Source of the DNA: Labrenzia sp. OB1
Lineage (GTDB): Bacteria > Pseudomonadota > Alphaproteobacteria > Rhizobiales > Stappiaceae
NCBI RefSeq assembly: GCF_001624695.1
Contig: NZ_JSEP01000023.1
Coordinates: 16,106-80,105 of the forward strand
Reading direction: 5' to 3'
Length of the DNA: 64,000 nt
In this document: in pieces, positions 10,579 through 19,361 of the stretch
Position numbering within the stretch: position 1 is the first letter of the stretch
How the letters are laid out: every line of letters begins with the position of its first letter
Translations under genes and position numbers: made by a program
Notes under the pieces: generated by a model
Seen by the model: only the letters and a program-made list of their open reading frames with translations
The model's database searches: none
What the model was told of the DNA's origin: nothing

Positions 10579-11523
10579 CTAGAGGCCGAGAGCGCCCTTC
10601 ACGGCTGCGAAGCTGTCGCCGCCATCGAAAGTCTTGACGCCGACGAGCCAGTTCTCGAAGGTTGCCGGATGCACTTTCAGCCAGGCCGCTGCGGCCTTGT
10701 TGGGATCTTCGCCGTCGTTCAGGATCGCGCTCATGATCTCGTTTTCCATGGACAGCGAGAACTCCAGGTTCTCCAGCAGCTTGCCGACGTTCGGGCAGTC
10801 ATTCACGTAGCCTGCGCGCACGTTGGTATAGACCGTCGCACCACCGTAATTCGGTCCGAAGATGTCATCACCGCCTTCAAGATAGGCCATTTCGAAGGTG
10901 GCGTTCATCGGGTGGGGTTCCCAGCCGAGGAAGACGATATCGCTGTCGCGTTTTCCGGCACGCGCAACCTGGGCAAGCATGCCCTGCTCGGAGGATTCCA
11001 CCACCTCGAAGCCTTCCAGGCCGTAAAGGTTCTCGTCGATCATGCCGATGATCAGGCGGTTGCCGTCGTTGCCCGGCTCGATGCCGTAGATCTTGCCGTC
11101 CAGATCGTCCTTGAACTTGGCGATGTCCTGAAAACTCTTCAGGCCCTTGTCGTAAGTGTACTGGGGAACGGCGAGCGTGTATTTCGCGCCTTCAAGATTG
11201 GCACGGACCGTCTCGACGGAACCGTCTTCCCTATAAGCCTTGATATCGCCTTCCATGGTCGGCATCCAGTTGCCAAGAAAAACGTCGATGTCCTTGTTCT
11301 TCATGGAGGCGTAGGTCACCGGCACGGACAGAAGCTTGACCTCGGGTTCATAGCCCAGAGCTTCCAGAACAACCGAAGTGGCCGCCGTTGTCGCCGTGAT
11401 GTCTGTCCAGCCAACATCGGAGAAGCGGACGGTCTTGCAGCTTTCCGGATCATTCGCGAGCGCCGTTCCGGAAAGCATGAGCCCGAGAGCAAGTCCTCCA
11501 GCGAGTTTCGCTGCCATTTTCAT
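10579..11523 (-). CDS. choX: Choline-binding periplasmic protein
   Basis: A 314-residue substrate-binding protein with a signal peptide cleaved near ALA-N24. The residues that form the choline cage of Sinorhizobium ChoX (three Trp and one Tyr) have matching positions here: Trp39 (VGWTD), Trp86 (GNWMP), Tyr115 (AKYTL) and Trp201 (GWEPHPM). The spacing equals that of ChoX with a constant offset, which supports choline as ligand. AGGAGG precedes the ATG. The gene is divergent from betI, with a 207-base shared control region. Confidence 0.93.
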   Translation of the reverse strand: MKMAAKLAGGLALGLMLSGTALANDPESCKTVRFSDVGWTDITATTAATSVVLEALGYEPEVKLLSVPVTYASMKNKDIDVFLGNWMPTMEGDIKAYREDGSVETVRANLEGAKYTLAVPQYTYDKGLKSFQDIAKFKDDLDGKIYGIEPGNDGNRLIIGMIDENLYGLEGFEVVESSEQGMLAQVARAGKRDSDIVFLGWEPHPMNATFEMAYLEGGDDIFGPNYGGATVYTNVRAGYVNDCPNVGKLLENLEFSLSMENEIMSAILNDGEDPNKAAAAWLKVHPATFENWLVGVKTFDGGDSFAAVKGALGL

Positions 11524-11677
11524 TGAAATACCTCCTTTGGAAAGTCGACCTGGTTTTTGGTCGCAAGATTATTGTCGCAAGTTACAGGTTCAGCGCATGG
11601 GAAATCCACCCCGTTTCTCGACCGGTAGCCTGCCTAAAAGCAATCCAAACATCCACCGGAAAAATTTGCAAGTTTTC

Positions 11678-11700
11678 ATTGATTGATTGATCAATTAAAA
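11678..11700. promoter_or_regulatory. Probable BetI operator
   Basis: An AT-rich repeat of TTGA units with ATTGATCAAT (11686-11695) as a perfect palindrome, 36 bases before the betI start and between divergent choX and betI. BetI of E. coli binds a TTGA-rich site in the bet control region. A BetI site is inferred from position and motif only. Confidence 0.5.
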
Positions 11701-11730
11701 ATAAGACACCGGATGTATCTGGAGATCGCT

Positions 11731-12333
11731 ATGCCCAAGATCGGAATGGAAGCGAAACGGCGGCGCAGTCTTATCGACGCTACGGTGGATGCAATTCACG
11801 AGCGTGGCTACAGCGACGTGACCATGGCACAGATCGCCAAGCGAGCCGGTGTGTCCGGCGGCCTCGTGCATCACTATTTCGGGTCGAAGGATCAGTTGCT
11901 CGCGGCGACCATGCGCCACCTGTTGACCGAACTCGGCCGCGCCATCCGCGAAAATCTCGCCGTGGCGAAAACGCCGCGCGAGCGGATCTCCGCGATCATC
12001 GCGGGCAATTTCGCCGTCGATCAGTTCCAGCCCGCCGTGATCGCCGCGTGGCTGGCCTTTTACGTTCAGTCCCGGACAACGCAAAGCAACAGCCGGCTGC
12101 TGAAGATCTATGCCGCCCGGCTGGCGTCGAACCTCACGGTCGACCTGCGCGCCTTCATGACGCGCCCCGAGGCCCGGCTCGTCGCCGAAGGTACTGCTTC
12201 GATGATCGACGGGGTTTGGATCCGCCAGGCCCTCAGCGGTGCGCAGGCAGACCGGAAGACCGCCATTGCGCTGGTCGAGGACTATGTCGAAACCCAGATA
12301 GCGGCGCACGCACGCCGCGACGCCGACCAGTGA
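11731..12333 (+). CDS. betI: Transcriptional repressor BetI
   Basis: A 200-residue TetR-family repressor. The N-terminus MPKIGMEAKRRRSLIDAT and the HTH (VTMAQIAKRAGVSGGLVHHYFGSKDQLL) are typical of BetI, which represses betaine synthesis until choline is present. The frame is open further upstream, but the ATG at 11731 has GGAG before it and gives the usual N-terminus. It heads betI-betA-betB and probably also controls divergent choXWV. Confidence 0.95.
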   Translation: MPKIGMEAKRRRSLIDATVDAIHERGYSDVTMAQIAKRAGVSGGLVHHYFGSKDQLLAATMRHLLTELGRAIRENLAVAKTPRERISAIIAGNFAVDQFQPAVIAAWLAFYVQSRTTQSNSRLLKIYAARLASNLTVDLRAFMTRPEARLVAEGTASMIDGVWIRQALSGAQADRKTAIALVEDYVETQIAAHARRDADQ

Positions 12334-12349
12334 ACCGCCCGGAGCGCTC

Positions 12350-14008
12350 ATGACCTTACAGTTCGACTTCATCATCGTCGGCGCGGGATCCGCCGGTTGC
12401 GCCATGGCCTCCAGGCTATCGGAAGATCCCCGGAACAAGGTTCTGGTGCTGGAATTCGGCGGCACCGATGCCGGACCGTTCATCCAGATGCCGGCCGCCC
12501 TGTCCTATCCCATGAACATGCCGCTTTATGACTGGGGGTTTGAAAGCGAACCGGAACCCCACCTCGGCGGAAGGCGCCTTGCAACGCCGCGCGGCAAGGT
12601 TGTCGGCGGCTCGTCCTCGATCAACGGCATGGTCTATGTGCGCGGCCACGCCTGCGATTTCGACACCTGGGAGGAGATGGGCGCCAACGGCTGGGGCTAC
12701 CGGCATGTGCTGCCCTACTACAAGCGACTGGAAACAAGCCATGGCGGCCAGAGCGGCTGGCGCGGCACGGACGGTCCCTTGCATGTGACCCGCGGCACCA
12801 AGTGGAACCCGTTGTTCCACGCCTTCAAGGATGCCGGGGAACAGGCCGGATACGGCGTGACCGCGGACTACAACGGCGAGCGCCAGGAAGGTTTCGCGGA
12901 CATGGAAATGACGGTCTACAAAGGCCGTCGCTGGTCCGCCGCCAATGCCTATCTGAAGCCTGCGCTCAAGCGTGGCAATCTTGACCTGATCAAGGGCGCC
13001 CTGGTGCGCAAGGTCCTCATCGAGAACGGCCGCGCAGTGGGTGTGGAGTTCGAAACCGGAGGGGAAGTCCGCGAGGCAAGGGCCGGCCGCGAAGTGATCC
13101 TGGCGGCCTCGTCCATCAATTCGCCGAAGATCCTCATGCAGTCCGGCATCGGTCCGGCGGCTCACCTCCAGGAAATGGGGATCGACGTGATCGCCAACCG
13201 GCCCGGCGTAGGCTCCAATCTGCAGGACCATCTGGAACTCTATTTACAGCAGGCCTGCACCCAGCCCATCACGCTCTACAAGCACTGGAACCTCGTTTCC
13301 AAAGCGCTGATCGGGGCGCAATGGCTGTTCTTCAAGCAGGGTCTCGGAGCGTCGAACCAGTTCGAGAGCTGCGCCTTCATCCGCTCCAGGGCGGGCGTCA
13401 GATACCCGGACATCCAGTATCATTTCCTGCCCTTCGCCGTGCGCTATGACGGGCAGGCGGCGGCGGAAGGTCATGGCTTCCAGGCCCATGTCGGGCCGAT
13501 GCGATCAAAGTCGCGAGGGCAGGTCCGGCTGACGTCCGGCGACCCGCACGGCAAACCCTCGATCCTGTTCAACTACATGTCGCACGAGGAGGACTGGGAG
13601 GATTTCCGCCGCTGCATCCGCCTGACGCGGGAGGTTTTCGGCCAGGAGGCATTCGCCCCCTATCGCGGCAAGGAAATCCAGCCGGGAGATGACGTCCAGA
13701 GCGACGATGCGCTGAACGACTTCATCCGTGAACACGTGGAAAGCGCCTATCATCCCTGCGGAACCTGCAAGATGGGTTCCACGGACGATCCGATGGCCGT
13801 TGTCGATCCGGAATGCCGGGTGATCGGCGTCGAGGCCCTGCGTGTTGCCGACAGTTCCATTTTTCCGCAAATCACCAATGGCAATCTGAATGCTCCGTCG
13901 ATTATGGTCGGGGAAAAGGCATCCGACCATATTCTCGGCAAGGACCCGCTGCCGGCGTCCAACCAGGAACCCTGGATCAACCCGGCGTGGGAAACCAGCC
14001 AGCGCTGA
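12350..14008 (+). CDS. betA: Choline dehydrogenase
   Basis: A 552-residue GMC-family flavoprotein that oxidises choline to betaine aldehyde at the membrane. The FAD-binding VGAGSAGCAMASRL is at the N-terminus and the GMC signatures GKVVGGSSSINGMVYVRG (about 81-98) and SSINSPKILMQSGIG follow. The catalytic histidine region is AYHPCGTCKMG. Length is normal. It starts 16 bases after betI and precedes betB, so choline oxidation is one transcription unit. No betC (choline sulfatase) is present here. Confidence 0.95.
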   Translation: MTLQFDFIIVGAGSAGCAMASRLSEDPRNKVLVLEFGGTDAGPFIQMPAALSYPMNMPLYDWGFESEPEPHLGGRRLATPRGKVVGGSSSINGMVYVRGHACDFDTWEEMGANGWGYRHVLPYYKRLETSHGGQSGWRGTDGPLHVTRGTKWNPLFHAFKDAGEQAGYGVTADYNGERQEGFADMEMTVYKGRRWSAANAYLKPALKRGNLDLIKGALVRKVLIENGRAVGVEFETGGEVREARAGREVILAASSINSPKILMQSGIGPAAHLQEMGIDVIANRPGVGSNLQDHLELYLQQACTQPITLYKHWNLVSKALIGAQWLFFKQGLGASNQFESCAFIRSRAGVRYPDIQYHFLPFAVRYDGQAAAEGHGFQAHVGPMRSKSRGQVRLTSGDPHGKPSILFNYMSHEEDWEDFRRCIRLTREVFGQEAFAPYRGKEIQPGDDVQSDDALNDFIREHVESAYHPCGTCKMGSTDDPMAVVDPECRVIGVEALRVADSSIFPQITNGNLNAPSIMVGEKASDHILGKDPLPASNQEPWINPAWETSQR

Positions 14009-14058
14009 AGCCATTCACTGATATAACGCCATTCACACCGTCAAGCAGGAGCCAACAC

Positions 14059-15522
14059 ATGCGCGCCCAACCGCAAGCCTCGCACTATATCGGCGGCTCT
14101 TACCTGGAAAGCCAGGATGGAACGCCGTTCGACTCGCTCTATCCGGCCAGCGGTGAAGTGATCGCCCGGATCATGACCGCCGACGACAGCGTGATCGAGG
14201 CAGCCATCCGCACCGCGAAGGACGGCCAGAAGATCTGGGCCGCAACATCGCCGGCGGAGCGTGGCCGCGTCCTGCGCCGGACCGCGGAAATCCTGCGCGA
14301 GAAAAACCGGGAGCTGTCGGTCCTGGAAACGCTCGATACCGGCAAGCCCCTGCAGGAAACGCTGATCGCCGACGCCGCATCCGGTGCGGATTGCCTGGAA
14401 TATTACGGCGGCCTTGCCGCGACGCTGACAGGCGAGCATATCGATCTCGGCGGCTCCTTCGCCTATACGAAGCGCGAGCCGCTCGGCATCTGCTTCGGCA
14501 TCGGCGCCTGGAACTATCCGATCCAGATCGCCTGCTGGAAAGCGGCTCCCGCGCTGGTCTGCGGCAATGCCATGATCTTCAAACCCTCCGAGGTCACGCC
14601 GCTCAGCGCTCTGAAGCTGGCCGAAGCCCTGAGCGAGGCCGGCCTGCCGGACGGGGTCTTCAACGTTCTTCAAGGGTTCGGCGATGTGGGAGCAAGGATG
14701 GTCGCGCATCCGGACGTCGCCAAGATATCCCTGACCGGTTCCGTGCCGACCGGCGCGAAGGTCGCGGCCCTTGCGGGCGAACATCTGAAGAAAACGACGC
14801 TGGAACTGGGCGGAAAGTCGCCCCTGATCATCTTCCAGGACGCGGACATCGAAAACGCGGTGTCGGCGGCGATCAACGCCAATTTCTATTCCACCGGCCA
14901 GATCTGTTCCAATGGAACCAGGGTCTTCGTCCACGCAGACATCAAGGAACAATTCGTTGCCCGCCTTGCCGAGCGCACCCGAGGGGCGGTGCTGGGCAAT
15001 CCGCTGGACGAAGCCACCAATATCGGCCCACTCGTCTCCAGACAGCAACTGGACAAGGTTCTGCACTACATGCAGGTCGGCCGTGACGATGGCGCCCGGC
15101 TCGTGTGTGGCGGCGGCGCTGCCACAGTGGATACATTTCCTGACGGTTTTTTCGTGCAGCCGACGGTTTTCGCGGATGTGAAAGACGACATGCGCATCGC
15201 CCGCGAGGAAATCTTCGGTCCGGTGCTCAGCGTCCTCGATTTCACCGATGAGGACGATGTTGTCGCGCGGGCCAACGACACGGAATTCGGTCTCGCCGCC
15301 GGCGTCTTCACCAGCGACATCCAGCGCGCGCACCGGGTGGTCGACAAGCTTCAGGCGGGCACCTGCTGGATCAACACCTACAATCTGACCCCCATCGAAA
15401 TGCCCTTCGGCGGCTACAAGAAATCGGGCATCGGCCGCGAGAACGGCCATGCGGCAATCGCCTATTACAGTCAGGTGAAAAGCGTCTACGTGGAAATGGG
15501 CGGCGTCGAGGCGGCTTTCTAG
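14059..15522 (+). CDS. betB: Betaine aldehyde dehydrogenase
   Basis: A 487-residue NAD-dependent aldehyde dehydrogenase that converts betaine aldehyde to glycine betaine. Catalytic Glu lies in LELGGKSP and the catalytic Cys in GQICSNGTRVFV. The NAD site GSVPTGAKVA is present. The frame is open upstream within betA to 13813, but the ATG at 14059 has GGAG upstream and gives the usual length. With betA it makes the osmoprotectant glycine betaine. Confidence 0.95.
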   Translation: MRAQPQASHYIGGSYLESQDGTPFDSLYPASGEVIARIMTADDSVIEAAIRTAKDGQKIWAATSPAERGRVLRRTAEILREKNRELSVLETLDTGKPLQETLIADAASGADCLEYYGGLAATLTGEHIDLGGSFAYTKREPLGICFGIGAWNYPIQIACWKAAPALVCGNAMIFKPSEVTPLSALKLAEALSEAGLPDGVFNVLQGFGDVGARMVAHPDVAKISLTGSVPTGAKVAALAGEHLKKTTLELGGKSPLIIFQDADIENAVSAAINANFYSTGQICSNGTRVFVHADIKEQFVARLAERTRGAVLGNPLDEATNIGPLVSRQQLDKVLHYMQVGRDDGARLVCGGGAATVDTFPDGFFVQPTVFADVKDDMRIAREEIFGPVLSVLDFTDEDDVVARANDTEFGLAAGVFTSDIQRAHRVVDKLQAGTCWINTYNLTPIEMPFGGYKKSGIGRENGHAAIAYYSQVKSVYVEMGGVEAAF

Positions 15523-15573
15523 AGCTGTGTGCCGTCCCGGCCCTGAGTCGGACCTGCCTCTGCCGCTTTCCAG

Positions 15574-15592
15574 CCCCGGCTTTGGGCCGGGG
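15574..15592. terminator. Hairpin after betB
   Basis: CCCCGGC (15574-15580) pairs with GCCGGGG (15586-15592) around a five-base loop, between convergent betB and hemP. It lacks a T-tract, so terminator function is uncertain. Confidence 0.4.
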
Positions 15593-15613
15593 CGACGACG
15601 GCGTAAACCGTTA

Positions 15614-15829
15614 TCACTTCGTCAGGATCAGCTTGCCCTGTTTGGTGATCGACAACCGGTAGGTTTCGTCATTGTGATGAATGTGGATCTGCCGGACCCT
15701 GCCGAACAATTCCCGAGAATCGAAATCCGTCTTGGCTTCCATGGACTGCGTTCCGGCGAGAACTCTCCGGGAGGGGCTCGAGGTACTGAGGGACAGGCGG
15801 CGCTTCTGGCTGTTTGCGGTCGGTGTCAT
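15614..15829 (-). CDS. hemP: Hemin uptake protein HemP
   Basis: A 71-residue protein whose second half (LFGRVRQIHIHHNDETYRL, then SITKQGKLILTK at the C-terminus) is the HemP family core. HemP supports heme uptake, and in several bacteria it activates expression of the heme receptor. The poorly conserved N-terminal 35 residues are basic and Ser-rich. AAGGAG is 11 bases before the ATG at 15829. Two iron-responsive operators lie upstream, and rirA is next on the same strand. No heme receptor gene is nearby. Confidence 0.88.
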   Translation of the reverse strand: MTPTANSQKRRLSLSTSSPSRRVLAGTQSMEAKTDFDSRELFGRVRQIHIHHNDETYRLSITKQGKLILTK

Positions 15830-15924
15830 GCGCGCAATCGCTCCTTAGGCTTTCGGTTTGCTCACTGTTTCGCCCGGTTTTCGGGGCCGTTCCGGTGAGC
15901 GGTTCGGCGTATGGAATTTAAAGG

Positions 15925-15939
15925 TGAGTTAAAAACTCA
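15925..15939. promoter_or_regulatory. Iron-responsive operator (RirA box) 1
   Basis: TGAGTTAAAAACTCA fits the IRO consensus TGA-N9-TCA recognised by RirA and is in addition a full palindrome. It lies 96 bases upstream of hemP. Confidence 0.75.
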
Positions 15940-15949
15940 ACTTTATACT

Positions 15950-15964
15950 TGACACTCATACTCA
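15950..15964. promoter_or_regulatory. Iron-responsive operator (RirA box) 2
   Basis: TGACACTCATACTCA is a second exact TGA-N9-TCA match, 25 bases centre-to-centre from the first. The less symmetric middle suggests a weaker site. Tandem placement is consistent with cooperative binding; this is inference. Confidence 0.65.
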
Positions 15965-16160
15965 AGTTTTTCTATCAAGGCAATGCCTGATCGAAATGGA
16001 ACTGGAAATCGCGTCCTCCGGTTTTGATTGAGACAGGGCCTCTGAGTGATCAGGGGCAGCAAATGCCAGGCAAGCCAACCGCCCTCTCCTCTCCCTCAGC
16101 GGCCAGCCAGCCAGGCACTTCCCACTCCCCCGACCACAGAGACACAAACGGCCACGGCCA

Positions 16161-16192
16161 CAAAAAAAGCGCCAACCGGATGGTGGCGCTTT
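16161..16192 (-). terminator. Intrinsic terminator of rirA
   Basis: AAAGCGCCA (16166-16174) pairs with TGGCGCTTT (16184-16192) around nine bases. On the minus strand the stem is followed by seven T. It lies 32 bases after the rirA stop. Confidence 0.85.
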
Positions 16193-16223
16193 GAAATGTC
16201 GTCGGTGTCTTTCGCGAAAGGTC

Positions 16224-16688
16224 TTAAGCGTTCGCAGCCAGCGGCGGCTTGGCCGCGTCTATCTTGAGCAGGTCGCGCATGCCGAAACGGTCTTCTGACA
16301 AATCGGCGATCGACTTGGTGTCGAGCACTTCCATGAATGCTTCCAGCGCTTCGTGAAGCAGGCCGTTGAAACCGCAGGAAACGATCAGGGGGCAGTCCTT
16401 ACGGCCTGAATCAAAACATTCCGCCAGAAGGAAGCTTTCCTCCGCAGCCCGAACCACTTCGCCGACGGTGATCTCTTCGGCCGGGCGAGCCAGCATAACC
16501 CCGCCATTGCGGCCGCGGATGGTCCTGATCAGATTGGAATCGACCAGCACCTTCATGATCTTGAACAGATGTGTCTCGGACATGTCGAAGCTGGCCGCAA
16601 TGTCCGCGACTTTGCTCGGCTTGTCCGGATTGACTGCGCAATACATGAGCGCGCGCACGGCATAGTTGGTCTGTTGTGTCAAACGCAT
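16224..16688 (-). CDS. rirA: Iron-responsive Rrf2-family regulator RirA
   Basis: A 154-residue Rrf2-type repressor. The N-terminus MRLTQQTNYAVRALMYCA, the wing RGRNGGVMLARPA and the cluster cysteines Cys91, Cys99 and Cys105 (AECF, KDCP, VSCG) match RirA, which senses iron through an iron-sulfur cluster and represses iron-uptake genes when iron is sufficient. The cysteine positions equal those of rhizobial RirA. It has its own terminator. Two TGA-N9-TCA operators lie just downstream, before hemP; none was found in its own upstream region. Confidence 0.93.
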   Translation of the reverse strand: MRLTQQTNYAVRALMYCAVNPDKPSKVADIAASFDMSETHLFKIMKVLVDSNLIRTIRGRNGGVMLARPAEEITVGEVVRAAEESFLLAECFDSGRKDCPLIVSCGFNGLLHEALEAFMEVLDTKSIADLSEDRFGMRDLLKIDAAKPPLAANA

Positions 16689-16824
16689 CTCGTAGATATG
16701 AGGCGCGCAGTGCCAAAGGTCAATGCTAAAAATTGAATGTTGGAGACCACTTTAGAAAAGTTCAATTAATTCAGCTTCTTACTTGCCATCCCATAAAGGT
16801 ACTCCCTCCCGGCTCACATTGGCA

Positions 16825-17883
16825 TTATTGCCTATTTTCGAAAGAATCGGGAATAGCAGGCAGGTTGTCCTTCAGAAAAACATCGATGCCGATGCGCTCC
16901 TGCCCGTCAATGATTTCCGCGCCGTCGCACAGGGCCTTGAGCACGCGCATGGCGCTGCGGATCTCGTGTCCGGGGTCCTGGGCGATCACCGCATCAAGCA
17001 CACCGTCCCGCAAGGCGTCGCGCGTGTAAGGGGTCAGTTCGTGCCCGACGAAAACCACCTCCTGTGCCCGGCCAGTGCCCTGAAGAGCTGCGATCGTGCC
17101 CCGGTTGCCCGCGCCTATATTGTAGAGACCGGCCAGGTCCGGGTGTTCTTCCAGCAGTCCGCGCACCAGATCCGCGTTGCGGGCGTTGTCGTCGCGGCCC
17201 TCGCGAACCTTGAGCAATTGCAGATGCGGAAAGTCCGCCTCGATCACCTCCCTGCAGCCGGCGAAACGTTCGGCGTGATCGCGCAGCCCGAGAGAGCCGG
17301 CAATCAGAGCGACCTTCGCCTTCTCCTTCTGCAGGAACCGCCCCAGCAACCTGCCTGCTGTGCGCCCTGCCGCCATGTTGTCGATGCCGACGAAATGCTG
17401 ACGGGTGGAAGACGGATGATCGGAGACCAGCGTCACTACCGGCACGCCGCGATCCTGGAGACGGTCAATGGCGGCCCGCACTTCCGGAAAGGCTGGTGCG
17501 ACCACCGCCACGCCATCGCAGATCGCCCGTTCGATGATCGCAAGCGTCCCGGCAACCCGGTGACCGTCGAATGCGTCAATCGGCTCGACATGAACATGCA
17601 TGCGCTCGCCACTCATGGTTTCGGCATGCGACAGCGCCTCACGGGTCAGATCCTCCATGAAGGCATTCGGACCGTTGGGCAGAAGAAAATGAAACCGGTA
17701 GAGGCGTTTCTTCGCGAGGCCCGCGGCGAAGACGTCAGGCTTGTAGTTCAGCGTTTCGGCCGCCTGCTTCACCTTTTCAATGGTGTTCTGGCGCACACCC
17801 GGGCGCCCGTTCAGCACCCGGTCGACCGTCGCAAGGCTCACTCCGGCCGCCTCGGCCACATCGTGTATCGTCACTCGCCGCAT
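16825..17883 (-). CDS. LacI-family transcriptional regulator
   Basis: A 352-residue regulator with an N-terminal LacI helix-turn-helix (TIHDVAEAAGVSLATVDRVLNGRPGV, hinge about 45-60) and a periplasmic-binding-protein-like sensor domain. The TVDRVLNGR form is common in regulators of inositol or other polyol genes. No transporter or catabolic operon adjoins it, so its target is unknown. It reads toward rirA and away from nothing divergent of metabolic character; the flavoprotein gene upstream is on the same strand. Confidence 0.85.
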   Translation of the reverse strand: MRRVTIHDVAEAAGVSLATVDRVLNGRPGVRQNTIEKVKQAAETLNYKPDVFAAGLAKKRLYRFHFLLPNGPNAFMEDLTREALSHAETMSGERMHVHVEPIDAFDGHRVAGTLAIIERAICDGVAVVAPAFPEVRAAIDRLQDRGVPVVTLVSDHPSSTRQHFVGIDNMAAGRTAGRLLGRFLQKEKAKVALIAGSLGLRDHAERFAGCREVIEADFPHLQLLKVREGRDDNARNADLVRGLLEEHPDLAGLYNIGAGNRGTIAALQGTGRAQEVVFVGHELTPYTRDALRDGVLDAVIAQDPGHEIRSAMRVLKALCDGAEIIDGQERIGIDVFLKDNLPAIPDSFENRQ

Positions 17884-17974
17884 TCAATCCCCCGATTTTG
17901 TCAGGAGTATAGTCCCGAATGAGGTGCGGTCATCAAAAAATGCTGCAGTGCGTGATGGCCGTTACCCAGGACGT

Positions 17975-19153
17975 TCAGACAACCTGTCCCGCGGCATGAC
18001 CGGATGACCAGGCCCACTGGAAATTGAAGCCGCCGAGATGGCCAGTGACGTCGACGGTCTCGCCGATGAAATAGAGCCCGGGAACCTTCGAACACTCCAT
18101 CGTCTTTGACGACAGTTCCCTGGTATCGACACCGCCGAGCGTGACTTCCGCCGTGCGATAGCCTTCCGTGCCGACAGGCGTGAGCTGCCAGTTGTTCACC
18201 TGGTCCGCTGTCCGGCGCAACATCTTGTCGGACTGGTCCGCCAACCGGCCCCTGAGCTGGAAAGCGTTCGCGAGTTCTTCCACAAGCCGGTTCGGCAGCA
18301 AGGCGCCGAGGGCGGTTTTCAGATCCTGTCTGGGGTTCTTCTGGCGCGCAGTGCGCAACGTTTCGAAGACGTCCGTTTGCGGAGCCAGGTTGACCGAGAC
18401 CGGCTTGCCCTCCTCCCAATAGGATGAAATCTGCAGGATCGACGGTCCCGAGAGCCCCCGGTGCGTGAAGAGCAGCCCCTCGCGAAATTGCGTCTTCCGG
18501 AAAGAGACGATGGCGTCCAGCGATACACCCGAAAGACGGCTGCAGAGATCCTTGTTGGTGTCGGAGAACGTCAGCGGTACTAGCGCGGCTCGCGGCGCGA
18601 TCACGTTCAGGCCGAACTGCCTTGCAAGATCATAACCGAAGCCGGTGGCGCCCATCTTCGGGATGGACGGACCGCCGGTCGCCACCACCAGCGAGGAGGC
18701 CCGAAGCGGCCCCTTCGACGTTGACACGGAGAACCGCTCGTCAGGCTTTTCGACCGCCTTGATTTCTGTCTCCAGTTGCAGGGTGCCGCCTGCGGCTTCC
18801 AGCTCGGACAGCAGCATGCGGATGATGTCCCTGGCGCTGTCGTCGCAGAAGAGCTGACCGAGGGTTTTCTCGTGCCAGGCGATGCGGTGTTTTTCCACCA
18901 ACGCCAGAAAATCATGCTGGGTGTAGCGCTTCAGCGCCGAAACGCAGAAGCGCGGGTTCTGCGACAGGAAATTCGCCGGAGAACAGTTCAGGTTGGTGAA
19001 ATTGCAGCGGCCGCCGCCGGAAATACGGATTTTCTCCGCCGGCTTGGAGGCATGGTCGATGACCAGCACCTTGCGGCCACGCTTCGCCGCCTCAATGGCA
19101 CACATCAGCCCGGCCGCGCCGCCACCGAGAATGAGAACATCCAGATCACGCAT
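17975..19153 (-). CDS. NAD(P)/FAD-dependent flavoprotein, HI0933/BaiN family
   Basis: A 392-residue flavoprotein of the HI0933 type. FAD binding is shown by ILGGGAAGLMCAIEAAKRGRKV, and the family motif SGGGRCNFTNLN (about 45-56) and the C-terminal LYFIGETVDVTGHLGGFNFQWAWSSG are clear. Relatives include BaiN and YhiN, with a proposed role in flavin-dependent reduction, but the substrate here is unknown. The start at 19153 is chosen because FAD binding begins right after it; the frame is open to 19231. It is the second member of this superfamily in the window. Confidence 0.87.
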   Translation of the reverse strand: MRDLDVLILGGGAAGLMCAIEAAKRGRKVLVIDHASKPAEKIRISGGGRCNFTNLNCSPANFLSQNPRFCVSALKRYTQHDFLALVEKHRIAWHEKTLGQLFCDDSARDIIRMLLSELEAAGGTLQLETEIKAVEKPDERFSVSTSKGPLRASSLVVATGGPSIPKMGATGFGYDLARQFGLNVIAPRAALVPLTFSDTNKDLCSRLSGVSLDAIVSFRKTQFREGLLFTHRGLSGPSILQISSYWEEGKPVSVNLAPQTDVFETLRTARQKNPRQDLKTALGALLPNRLVEELANAFQLRGRLADQSDKMLRRTADQVNNWQLTPVGTEGYRTAEVTLGGVDTRELSSKTMECSKVPGLYFIGETVDVTGHLGGFNFQWAWSSGHAAGQVV

Positions 19154-19301
19154 GGCGGGCTTATACACGGGGTTGAGAGATGTGGGTAAAGGAAGTTTAG
19201 GCAATGCATAGATACCTTCCCCATCCGTCATCCCAGATCTGCGTGCAGCATTGCTGCACTTGTCCGAGATGGCGTCAGGCGGTGGGCGGTGGTTCCCAAA
19301 A

Positions 19302-19331
19302 ACAAAACCGGCGGCTCTTTCGAACCGCCGG
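19302..19331 (-). terminator. Intrinsic terminator of the liv operon
   Basis: CCGGCGG (19308-19314) pairs with CCGCCGG (19325-19331). Read on the minus strand it is followed by TTTTGTTTTT. It sits 30 bases after the stop of the substrate-binding protein gene. Confidence 0.85.
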
Positions 19332-19361
19332 CTTCACAAGCACATTCTTCAGTTGAAGAAA

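Larger units (their letters stand above)
15830..16223. other. Control region between rirA and hemP
   Basis: A 394-base gap with the two iron-responsive operators (15925-15964) and, further up, the rirA terminator (16161-16192). Together they show that hemP is transcribed from its own promoter, not by read-through from rirA. A hemP promoter probably overlaps the operators, but its -35 and -10 could not be fixed. 16040-16160 shows nothing recognisable. Confidence 0.55.

Noticed and set aside
11560..11581. Direct repeat GTCGCAAG at 11560 and 11574
   Set aside because: Two copies of eight bases in the choX-betI gap could be a regulator site, but they are too short to claim and have no known match.
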